Shown: in pieces, positions 35,452 through 43,130 of the stretch
Layout of the letters: every line of letters begins with the position of its first letter
How positions within the stretch are numbered: the first letter of the stretch is position 1
NCBI GenBank assembly: GCA_963788125.1
Contig: CAWBFN010000001.1
Location: forward strand, 1,302,001-1,366,000
Length of the DNA stretch: 64,000 nt
Reading direction: 5' to 3'
From: Bog-473 sp963788125
GTDB lineage: Bacteria; Actinomycetota; Acidimicrobiia; Acidimicrobiales; RAAP-2
Position numbers and translations under genes: made by a program
The notes under the pieces: generated by a model
The model's input: the letters and a program-made list of their open reading frames with translations, nothing else
Databases searched by the model: none
Told to the model about the DNA's origin: nothing

Positions 35452-35880
35452 ATGTCGGATGAAGGGGAGATCACGGCACTCGTCAACTCCTACGCCCTCC
35501 TCCTCGACGCGGGTGACCTGGACGCCGTGGCCGAACTCTTCGAGCATTCCACGTGGCGTTCTGAGCCCCACGGCACAGTGGCCCACGGCATCGCCGAAAT
35601 CCGGCCAATCTACGAGAAGTTGAGGGTCTACGACGACGGGACCCTGCGCACCAAGCATCTCCTCACCAACATGACCGTTCAACTGGAGCCGGACGGGACG
35701 ACGGCATCGTCACACTGTTATTGGACGGTTCTGCAGAATTCGGTTCCTCACCAACGCATTGACGTGATCCTCTCCGGCCAGTACGTCGACAAGTTCGAGA
35801 AGGTGGGCGGGACGTGGCGCTTTGCCGATCGGCTGATCAGGGTCGACCTGGAGGGTGATCCGTCGGGTCACGTCGGCTGA
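35452..35880 (+). CDS. SnoaL-like (NTF2-fold) protein
   Basis: The 142-residue protein has EITALVNSYALLLDAGDLDAVAELFEHSTWRSE, HLLTNMTVQLEPDGTTASSHCYWTVLQ and WRFADRLIRVDLEGD, which is the standard SnoaL order. AGGAGCGGC precedes the ATG at 35452. It is the second gene of the epoxide hydrolase run. Such proteins often act as dehydratases, isomerases or limonene-epoxide-hydrolase-like enzymes, and the last role would fit its position. No catalytic residue assignment is firm. Confidence 0.82.
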   Translation: MSDEGEITALVNSYALLLDAGDLDAVAELFEHSTWRSEPHGTVAHGIAEIRPIYEKLRVYDDGTLRTKHLLTNMTVQLEPDGTTASSHCYWTVLQNSVPHQRIDVILSGQYVDKFEKVGGTWRFADRLIRVDLEGDPSGHVG

Positions 35881-35973
35881 GTCGGCGGCCGTGGCGTGCG
35901 GCAGTCCGGGCCTTAGTGGCAGACTCTGTGCGCGACCCATCGGAGGGCCGCCAATGGCTCGAGGGGCGTGGGC

Positions 35974-37119
35974 ATGAAGACGCATGCGGCGGTGCTTTGG
36001 GGACGGCAACAAGACTGGGAGATCGAGGAGATCGACCTGGATCCTCCGCGAGAGCAGGAAGTCCTGGTCAAGTGGGCGGCTGCCGGTCTGTGCCACTCGG
36101 ACCAGCACGTTCGTGAGAGCGACATGGGGAAGAGCAAGGTCGCCCCCGACCAGCCCGAGCCTCGGCTCTTTCCCATGGTCGGAGGGCACGAAGGCGGAGG
36201 CGTCGTCGTCGACGTCGGCCCAGGCGTGCGCAGCGTCGTTCCGGGTGACCACGTCGCGGCAAGCTTCGTTCCGGTCTGTGGCCGCTGCAAGATGTGCATC
36301 ACCGGCCACTCCAATCTCTGCGACCTTGGTGCGGCAACCTTTGCTCTCGGTCAGATCACGGACGGCACCGTTCGATACCACCACAACGGCCAGGACCTCA
36401 ACGTCATGGCCAAACTGGGCACTTTTGCCGAGCACAGCGTCGTCCACGAGGCGTCACTTGTGAAAGTGGATCCTGACCTCCCATTGGGTGTCGTGGCGCT
36501 GGTGTCCTGCGGAGTGACGACCGGATGGGGATCGGCGGTGTACCGTGCCGAGGTCAAGCCCGGCGAAACCGTGGTCGTGGTCGGCATCGGGGGCGTTGGC
36601 ATCAACGCGGTTCAGGGCGCCCACATGGTCGGGGCGAGGAACGTTGTCGCCGTGGACCCCGTCGAGTTCAAACAGAAGGCCGCCCTCGATTTCGGCGCCA
36701 CACATACGGCAAAATCGATAGAGGAAGCTCTCCCCCTGGTCACCGAGCTGACACGCGGCCAGATGGCCGACGCGGTGATCCTCGTCCCGAGCGTGATGTA
36801 CGGGGACCTCATGGCCGGAGCCCTGTCGCTCACCGGCAAGGGCGGGACCTGTGTCGTCACCGCCGTGGCTCCCCAATGGCAGACGGAGTGCAGCATCAAC
36901 CTCTTCGAGCTGGCGATGTGGCAAAAGGAGGTGCGCGGGGTTATCTTCGGGGCGGGCAACCCGCGCGTCGACATCCCAAACCTGTTGGCCCTCTACAAGG
37001 CCGGGCAGCTCAAGTTGGACGAGTTGATCACCAGGACGTATCGACTGGACCAGATCAACCAGGGTTACCAGGACATGCTCGACGGGGTGAACATCCGGGG
37101 CATCATCACCTTCGACTGA
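35974..37119 (+). CDS. NDMA-dependent-type zinc alcohol dehydrogenase (Rxyl_3153 family)
   Basis: The 381-residue MDR enzyme keeps the catalytic zinc Cys in GLCHSD (Cys40) and GGHEGGG, the structural-zinc cysteines in CGRCKMCITGHSNLC, and GIGGVG for the cofactor. It is a paralogue of the protein at 9971-11086 and shares the NDMA-dependent insert. These enzymes keep their nicotinamide bound and are linked to mycofactocin in mycobacteria and relatives. GAGGGG lies 7 nt before the ATG at 35974, while a GTG at 35968 is also in frame. It lies between SnoaL and BVMO genes and likely makes the ketone for the latter. Confidence 0.9.
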   Translation: MKTHAAVLWGRQQDWEIEEIDLDPPREQEVLVKWAAAGLCHSDQHVRESDMGKSKVAPDQPEPRLFPMVGGHEGGGVVVDVGPGVRSVVPGDHVAASFVPVCGRCKMCITGHSNLCDLGAATFALGQITDGTVRYHHNGQDLNVMAKLGTFAEHSVVHEASLVKVDPDLPLGVVALVSCGVTTGWGSAVYRAEVKPGETVVVVGIGGVGINAVQGAHMVGARNVVAVDPVEFKQKAALDFGATHTAKSIEEALPLVTELTRGQMADAVILVPSVMYGDLMAGALSLTGKGGTCVVTAVAPQWQTECSINLFELAMWQKEVRGVIFGAGNPRVDIPNLLALYKAGQLKLDELITRTYRLDQINQGYQDMLDGVNIRGIITFD

Positions 37120-37142
37120 TCGCCCAGACGCGGGACGGCGAG

Positions 37143-38681
37143 ATGCAGATGGTTTCTGACCCGCACAACGAGCAGGGGAATCGGGCGAGTCGCCCCACGG
37201 CCGAAGAGCTGTTCGGTCCCTCGGGGACACCTCGCGTCGTGGTGGTCGGTGCTGGTTTCGGTGGGATCGGGGCTGGGGTCAAGTTGAAGAGAGCGGGTAT
37301 CGACTCCTTCACCATTTACGAGTCATCGCTCGGCGTCGGTGGGACGTGGTGGGACAACTCCTACCCCGGCGCCGAGGTCGACGTGAACTCGAACCTCTAC
37401 TGCTACTCCTTCAAATCGCACGAATGGACCCGCACCCATGCGCGGCAGTCGGAGTTACAAAAATACTTGGAGGATACGGTCGACACGTTCGGCCTCCGAC
37501 CCCATCTGCAGCTGAACGTCACGGTCCAGTCGGCCACGTGGGACGAGGACCGCCACATCTGGTCGGTCACCCTCGATACGGGCTCTGTCGACGAGTGCCA
37601 CGCGGTGATCAGCGCGGTGGGCTTTCTCAATGTGCCACGCCTTCCGGACTGGCCCGGACTGGAAGACTTCCAGGGCCCTGCCTTCCACACCGCCAGATGG
37701 GAGCACCAGCACGACCTGACCGGAAAAGTGGTGGCGGTGGTCGGAAGCGGGTCGACGGCGACGCAGGTCGTCCCGGCCATTCAGCCGATCGCAAAAAAGA
37801 TCTACCTCTTCCAGCGGGAGCCAGGTTGGGTCATGCCCAAGGGCGAGCGTGACCTCACGGAAGCCGAGCGTGCCGTGTTCGCAAAACGCTGGCGGCGCGC
37901 ACTCGACCGCTGGAGGTTGCGGTATGTGATCGAAAAGGGCCTCTGGGGCGGAGGGCTATTTCGCCCTGGCTCCAAGCTTCAGGCGAAACGCCAACGGACC
38001 TGCCTTGACTACATCGCACGCGAATTCGCCGACCATCCCGACCTTCGCGACGCCGTCACTCCGACGTATCCCTATCCCGGCAAGCGGCCCATCATTGCCA
38101 GCACGTACTACCCCACCCTCAAGAAGGAGAACGTCGAGCTTGTTCCCAAGGCGGTGTCTCGGGTGACGCCGACAGGCATCGTTGACGCCGAGGGCGTCGA
38201 GCGAGCTGTCGACGTCATCGTGGAGGCAACCGGTTTCCACGCGGCGAACTACCTGGCGCGCCTCTGCGTAAAGGGGCGGGGAGGCGAGACCCTCCGCGAA
38301 AGGTGGGCCGGCGAGCCACGGGCGTATCTCGGCATCACGGTTCCGCGGTTCCCCAACTTCTACATGCTGTACGGACCGGGAACCAACGGAGGTGAAATCG
38401 TCTCGATGCTCGAGGCTCAGGCGGAGTATGCCGTGCGCGCGCTGAATCGGATGCGTCGCGAACGCGTGACGGCCATTGAGGTAAAGCCGCTCTTCGAGGG
38501 CTTATGGTATCTCTGGCTGCAGTCCAAGATGGAGGGCACCTCCTGGACGATGAGCAACAACTACTTCACGTCGGCAACGGGCAAGATCGTCACGCAGTGG
38601 CCCTCGGGGAACATGGTCTACCGTGTGCTCACCAAGTCCCTGGGTCGGATATCGGAGACCACCCGATGCCGCCCTGCGTGA
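37143..38681 (+). CDS. Baeyer-Villiger-type flavin monooxygenase
   Basis: The 512-residue flavoprotein has the FAD Rossmann GAGFGGIG (36-43), GGTWWDNSYPG, the Baeyer-Villiger signature FQGPAFHTARW at 176-186, and a second dinucleotide motif VGSGSTATQ (near 200) for NADPH. The C-terminal ATGFHAANYL is also typical. It would insert oxygen into a ketone to make an ester or lactone. It begins 23 nt after the ADH, and the P450 begins 42 nt after it, so P450, ADH and BVMO are consecutive. The preferred ketone is unknown. Confidence 0.92.
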   Translation: MQMVSDPHNEQGNRASRPTAEELFGPSGTPRVVVVGAGFGGIGAGVKLKRAGIDSFTIYESSLGVGGTWWDNSYPGAEVDVNSNLYCYSFKSHEWTRTHARQSELQKYLEDTVDTFGLRPHLQLNVTVQSATWDEDRHIWSVTLDTGSVDECHAVISAVGFLNVPRLPDWPGLEDFQGPAFHTARWEHQHDLTGKVVAVVGSGSTATQVVPAIQPIAKKIYLFQREPGWVMPKGERDLTEAERAVFAKRWRRALDRWRLRYVIEKGLWGGGLFRPGSKLQAKRQRTCLDYIAREFADHPDLRDAVTPTYPYPGKRPIIASTYYPTLKKENVELVPKAVSRVTPTGIVDAEGVERAVDVIVEATGFHAANYLARLCVKGRGGETLRERWAGEPRAYLGITVPRFPNFYMLYGPGTNGGEIVSMLEAQAEYAVRALNRMRRERVTAIEVKPLFEGLWYLWLQSKMEGTSWTMSNNYFTSATGKIVTQWPSGNMVYRVLTKSLGRISETTRCRPA

Positions 38682-38723
38682 ACACCTATGGTTGTCCAGT
38701 CCACGGAGGAGCCAGGTAGGCCC

Positions 38724-39953
38724 ATGACTCTTGACATCGACCCGCTCGACCTCGTCGACCCCGCAAGATTTGCACGCAACGGGTACCCGCACCACGTATG
38801 GTCGCAGCTGCGGGCCGAAGCGCCGGTCGCCTACATCGAGCCACCGGGGTACCCCCCCTTCTGGGCGATCACCAGGCACGCCGACATCATGCAGGTGGCC
38901 TCACAGCCCCAGCGGTTCTCGAGCGCGTCCGGGATCACCTTGGACATGGAAGCCAGCACGTTGCAGCAAGCGGCCGAAATGGTCGTCTACCTCGATCCCC
39001 CGCGACACGGGCCCGTGCGACAGCTGGCCACCAGGAAGTTCAGCCGGATGGCGGTGCGCGCCCGGAGCGAGGAGATCGATCGGATCACCCGCGGTATCGT
39101 CGATCAGGCAGCGACCAAGGGCGAGGTCGGCGAATGTGACTTCGTCGACACATTCGCGGCACCGCTTCCCGTCGCCGTGATCGCCTGGGTCCTCGGTGCC
39201 CCGCAGGCCGATTGGGAGCAGCTCTTCCGGTGGACCAACGAGATCATCGGCAAGGACGATCCCGAATACCAGCGCCCTGGCGAGAACGCTCAGCAAACCT
39301 CCATGCGTGCTCGCGGTGAGCTGCATGTCTACTTCAAGGAGATGGTCGAGCAACGTCGCAAGGGCCCTCGGGACGACCTGGTCACCGAATTGGTGCAGAG
39401 CGAACTCGACGGCGTGCCGCTGACGGAGACGCAACTCGTTTCCTACTGCGAACTCCTGGTCGAGGCCGGCAACGAGACGACCCGCGACGCGATTGCCGGC
39501 GGCATGCAGGCATTCTGCGAACACCCAGATCAGTGGGAGAAGTTGCTGGCGGACCCAGAGCTGCTCCCCCACGCCGCTGAAGAGATCCTTCGTTGGGTAA
39601 CCCCCATCAGCTACTTCGCACGCACGGCCACCGAGGACTACGAACTGCACGGATCCGTGATCCACGCCGGGGACAAGGTCGCCCTCTACTGGGCATCGGC
39701 GAACCGGGACGAGGAGGTCTTCGAAGATCCATTCGAATTTCGCATAGATCGAGACCCGAACCAGAATCTGGTCTTCGGCTTCGGTCCGCACCTCTGCATG
39801 GGCGCACACGTCGGCCGAACCGAGCTGCAGTCGATGTTCGGCCTGCTACTCGAGCGGATGGAGTGGTTCGAGCAGGCCGGCCCGCTGGAGCGCCTCAATT
39901 CGTCGATTAACGGAGCGATCAAGCACCTGCCGATCCGCTACCGGCTGGCATAG
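38724..39953 (+). CDS. Cytochrome P450
   Basis: The 409-residue P450 has the I-helix EAGNETTRD (247-255), ExxR in EEILRWV, and heme loop FGFGPHLCMG at about 351-360 with the axial Cys at 358. The I-helix and heme loop recall CYP125/142-like actinobacterial P450s, but no subfamily can be given by eye. I chose the ATG at 38724 because AGGTAGG precedes it. The ATG at 38688 has no such site. An amidohydrolase begins 14 nt after its stop. No ferredoxin is adjacent. Confidence 0.92.
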   Translation: MTLDIDPLDLVDPARFARNGYPHHVWSQLRAEAPVAYIEPPGYPPFWAITRHADIMQVASQPQRFSSASGITLDMEASTLQQAAEMVVYLDPPRHGPVRQLATRKFSRMAVRARSEEIDRITRGIVDQAATKGEVGECDFVDTFAAPLPVAVIAWVLGAPQADWEQLFRWTNEIIGKDDPEYQRPGENAQQTSMRARGELHVYFKEMVEQRRKGPRDDLVTELVQSELDGVPLTETQLVSYCELLVEAGNETTRDAIAGGMQAFCEHPDQWEKLLADPELLPHAAEEILRWVTPISYFARTATEDYELHGSVIHAGDKVALYWASANRDEEVFEDPFEFRIDRDPNQNLVFGFGPHLCMGAHVGRTELQSMFGLLLERMEWFEQAGPLERLNSSINGAIKHLPIRYRLA

Positions 39954-39967
39954 GGAGGACCGATCAG

Positions 39968-41071
39968 ATGGCCCCGTCAAGCATCTATTCCTGTGACGAC
40001 CACTTGGATCTGCGCGCCGTACCGCCCGATCTGTGGGACTCCCGGCTCCCCAAGGACCAAGCCGGGCCACGGGTGGTCATGCGGGACGGCGAGCCGACCT
40101 GGCTCTGCAACGACCGCGTGCTCGGCCGCAGTGGACTACCCCAGGGCGCCAGCACCCTCAGGGACATCAGCGCCATCGGGCGCGCGGGGATAGAGGACGA
40201 CGGCTTCCGTGCCAGCAACCCAAAGCTGCGGCTGGAGGACATGGATCGCGACGGCATTCGGGGCTCCGTCATTTACGGGCCCGTCCCGTTGACTCTCTCG
40301 ATCCCCGAGCCGGAACTGCAGAACGCGTGCTACGCGGCGTGGAACGACTGGGCCGTCGAGGAATTCAACGCGGCGGCCCCTGAGAGGTTGTGTGTCCTCC
40401 CATTCCTGCCGAGCCACTCCCCCGAGGCGGCGGTCCTTGAACTGGAGCGATGCGCGGAGATCGGGCACCGTGGGGCAATCATCGACGTCTTCGAGTTCGA
40501 CCCGGGCGATCCATCCTGGGATCGGCTGTGGGCCGCCGCCGCCAGCACCGAACTGCCGATCAGCTTCCACATCAAGGCCGGCGCCTCCCCGAGGCTCAGC
40601 TATCAGATCGGCAAATGGCAGTCGGCGGCGTTCGCCACGCTGCTCCCGCTACAGCTGGACGAGGCACTTGCCATCATGGTCTTCTCCGGTGCGCTGGAAC
40701 GGCATCCGGCCTTCAAGCTCGTGCTGGCGGAATCGGGCGTTGGCTGGCTGCCGTACTACCTGACGCGCATGGACTTGGAGTGGCGCGCCCTCAGGGACAA
40801 GATCGACTACGCCCCGAGCATTCCACCAAGCGAGCTCTTCCATCGACAGGTCATCGCCACCTTCGAAGAGGAGGAGCTGGCCGCAGAGTTCATTCCGCAT
40901 CTCGGTGCCGAATCGTGCATGTGGGCGTCGGACTACCCGCACACCGACAGCACCTTCCCCGAGTCACGGCGCGCCATCGAAGAGGCGTTGGGCACACTCC
41001 CGGCCGAGGACCGCCACAAGATCACCGCCCTTAACTGCGCCGAACTGTACCGATTTGAGCATGTCGTCTGA
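39968..41071 (+). CDS. Amidohydrolase-family (PF04909-type) hydrolase
   Basis: The 367-residue hydrolase has metal site 1 in YSCDDHLDLRAVPPDLW, a second His in ISFHIKAGAS, and ASDYPHTDSTFPES as the Asp site. It shares the DDH/DxH start with the 22019 paralogue. GGGAGGACC precedes the ATG. The stop overlaps the VOC start by 11 nt, which supports cotranslation. Together with the P450 and BVMO upstream it could hydrolyse or decarboxylate a later intermediate. Substrate unknown. Confidence 0.9.
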   Translation: MAPSSIYSCDDHLDLRAVPPDLWDSRLPKDQAGPRVVMRDGEPTWLCNDRVLGRSGLPQGASTLRDISAIGRAGIEDDGFRASNPKLRLEDMDRDGIRGSVIYGPVPLTLSIPEPELQNACYAAWNDWAVEEFNAAAPERLCVLPFLPSHSPEAAVLELERCAEIGHRGAIIDVFEFDPGDPSWDRLWAAAASTELPISFHIKAGASPRLSYQIGKWQSAAFATLLPLQLDEALAIMVFSGALERHPAFKLVLAESGVGWLPYYLTRMDLEWRALRDKIDYAPSIPPSELFHRQVIATFEEEELAAEFIPHLGAESCMWASDYPHTDSTFPESRRAIEEALGTLPAEDRHKITALNCAELYRFEHVV

Positions 41072-41480
41072 ACGCGGTGAGGTAGAACGGACCGGATCCG
41101 TGCTGGGTTTCGATCACATCGCCCTCCCGATGCAAAATACAGAGGCAATGGTTTCCTTCTATCGGTCCCTTGGTTTCGAGGTCACCGTGAAGCCCTCTGT
41201 CGTGCAGGTCCATCTGGGCAACCAGATGATCAACTTCCATCGCCCCGAGCTGTGGCAGGGGCACTTCCCACTACGGGCGCCCGAGGCCACGCCGCCCTGC
41301 GGTGATATCTGCTTCGTATGGGGTGGATCGACCGAGTCACTGCGGACAGTGCTCGATCTCGCAGGTGTCGAAGTACTCGAGGGCCCGGTGGAGCGAGAGG
41401 GCGGCCGCCGGACACCCGCATTGAGCTCCTATGTCCGTGATCCGGACGGCAACCTTTTGGAGTTCATGAGATATCTGTGA
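41061..41480 (+). CDS. VOC (glyoxalase/dioxygenase-fold) protein
   Basis: The 139-residue protein has the two-strand VOC layout: LGFDHIALPMQNTEAMVSFYRSLGFEVTVKP with a metal-site His, NQMINFHRPEL, and the second module ending SYVRDPDGNLLEFMRYL with the Glu ligand. Members are isomerases, ring-cleaving dioxygenases or resistance proteins. The ATG at 41061 overlaps the amidohydrolase stop by 11 nt. It precedes an LLM oxidoreductase gene. The reaction is not assignable. Confidence 0.86.
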   Translation: MSSERGEVERTGSVLGFDHIALPMQNTEAMVSFYRSLGFEVTVKPSVVQVHLGNQMINFHRPELWQGHFPLRAPEATPPCGDICFVWGGSTESLRTVLDLAGVEVLEGPVEREGGRRTPALSSYVRDPDGNLLEFMRYL

Positions 41481-41519
41481 CGGCGCGTCCGCTGGCTGCT
41501 GTCGACTGGAGTGGAAGAC

Positions 41520-42389
41520 ATGAAATTCGGGATTGCTTTTGCCAACAACGGGCCGTTCGTTGCGCCGAGTCAGGCAGCCTTTCTGGCCGAAACCGCCGAA
41601 GCTGCCGGCTTCGAGTCGATCTGGACCGTCGATCACGTGGTTGTTCCGGCCGGCTATCTCTCGCGGTACCCGTACAGCCCGTCGGGGCGGCTTCCCTCGG
41701 GTGAGGACACCGCCTTTCCTGATCCGCTGATCTGGTTGGCGTACGTCGCCCACGCGACGACGACGCTGCGGCTGGGAACCGGAATTCTCATCGTGCCGCA
41801 GCGCAATCCACTCGTACTCGCCAGCGAGCTCGCCACGCTCGACTACCTTTCCGGGGGCCGAATGATCCTTGGGGCGGGCGTCGGTTGGCTCAAGGAGGAG
41901 TTTCAAGCCCTGGGCGTCCCCTTCGAGGGACGGGGTCAGAGGACCGAGGAGGCCATCGCGGCCATGCGGGCCCTGTGGACACAGGAAACAGCCAGCTACG
42001 AAGGCAGCACCATCAGCTTTCCCGAATGCTTCTTGCGGCCACAGCCACCAGCGGGGACGATTCCCGTACACGTGGGCGGTCACAGCGAGGCGGCGGCGCG
42101 GCGTGCCGGTCGAATTGGCGACGGCTTCTTCCCGTTCGGAGTCGATCACGACAAGGTGCCCGCACTCTTGGATGTGATGCGGCGGAGCGCAAAAGATGCC
42201 GGGCGGGATCCATCATCCATTGAGCTGACCGTTGACAGCTACGTCACCACCGGTCGGGAGGCCCTGGCCGAAGTGCACTCACTACGGACGCTCGGAGCCG
42301 ACCGGGTGCTGCTCCCCGCTGCCTTGTTCGCGGGCGACCCCGAAACCTCGCTCAACCGTTACGCCGAGTCCGTGATCACCAACATCTGA
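41520..42389 (+). CDS. F420-dependent-type LLM-class oxidoreductase
   Basis: The 289-residue protein (from ATG at 41520) has MKFGIAFANNGPF, GFESIWTVDHVVVP, the motif LRLGTGILIVPQRNPLVLASELATLDYLSGGR and GAGVGWLKEEFQALGVPF. These match the TIGR03619-type F420-linked group. It likely reduces or oxidises a small substrate with F420 in the cytoplasm. A GTG at 41511 would add three residues. It is the last gene of the plus-strand run from 34240. It is convergent with a VOC gene, which stops at 42434. Confidence 0.86.
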   Translation: MKFGIAFANNGPFVAPSQAAFLAETAEAAGFESIWTVDHVVVPAGYLSRYPYSPSGRLPSGEDTAFPDPLIWLAYVAHATTTLRLGTGILIVPQRNPLVLASELATLDYLSGGRMILGAGVGWLKEEFQALGVPFEGRGQRTEEAIAAMRALWTQETASYEGSTISFPECFLRPQPPAGTIPVHVGGHSEAAARRAGRIGDGFFPFGVDHDKVPALLDVMRRSAKDAGRDPSSIELTVDSYVTTGREALAEVHSLRTLGADRVLLPAALFAGDPETSLNRYAESVITNI

Positions 42390-42433
42390 CGCTGCGGCGA
42401 CGGCCACCTCGCGGGCCGCCCCAGTGCGCAGGA

Positions 42434-42877
42434 CTACGGCTTCGGGGGCAGACGAGTACGGAAGCTCGTCGGCAGCAGCTCGAGCAACTGGCCGTCGGGA
42501 TCCCGTATGAAGAGTGCGGCCCCGATGTCGCTCTCTTCGATGATCTGACCGCCGAACTCGGTGGCTCTCTCGGCTGTCCCCCTGACGTCGTCGACCGAAA
42601 TGGAAAGGTGGGTGAGGCCTGGCTCGTTCATGGCGCGCGACCCGAACGGCGCCGTCGCGCCCGGCACCGAATAGTGCATGAGCTCGAGGACGAAGCCATC
42701 CAGCGTCAGGTAGGACGCTGTGACTCTCAGAGGTGGTTTCAGACAACAGAGCTTGGCAGTCGCCTCGTCGGGTGGGTTGACCTCGTACCAGAGGCTAAAT
42801 CCGAGAACCTCCTGGTAGAAACGCTTGGAACGTTCGAGGTCTGTGACGACCTGTCCGGTGTGGTTGTAGATGCCCAT
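42434..42877 (-). CDS. VOC-family protein (glyoxalase-like)
   Basis: The 147-residue protein starts MGIYNHTGQVVTDLERSKRFYQEVLGFSLWYEV, has MNEPGLTHLSISVDDVRGT in the second module and ends with FIRDPDGQLLELLP. Metal ligands His and Glu are kept at the expected places. GAGGGAAGGG precedes the ATG at 42877, which fixes the start. Farther in-frame codons lack one. It is divergent from the hydantoinase B gene and shares its upstream region, which holds a palindrome at 43039-43050. Reaction unknown. Confidence 0.87.
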   Translation of the reverse strand: MGIYNHTGQVVTDLERSKRFYQEVLGFSLWYEVNPPDEATAKLCCLKPPLRVTASYLTLDGFVLELMHYSVPGATAPFGSRAMNEPGLTHLSISVDDVRGTAERATEFGGQIIEESDIGAALFIRDPDGQLLELLPTSFRTRLPPKP

Positions 42878-43038
42878 CCGACCCTTCCCTCCCGGCGACC
42901 TCCGGCCATCCCGGCCTGCGCCACGACATGGTACCGGCACCGGGCATCCCTGCGCCCTCCACGCGCGCCCAGAGATTCCTGTATTTCGCTGCGACGGGCC
43001 GTCGCAACATGGTCGAAAAGGCGGTTGCCGCGCTACGG

Positions 43039-43050
43039 AACACTGGTGTT
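43039..43050. promoter_or_regulatory. Short palindrome between divergent VOC and hydantoinase B genes
   Basis: AACAC at 43039-43043 and GTGTT at 43046-43050 flank TG. It is 81 nt upstream of the hydantoinase B start. The arms are short, so chance is possible. The location between divergent genes is what makes it worth noting. Confidence 0.28.
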
Positions 43051-43130
43051 AACCTGGAAAAATGGCCCGGGATCGGGGACGCCGCATCTGGGCTGCGAGG
43101 ATGGCACAGGCTTGACCAAGGGAGCGCCCA

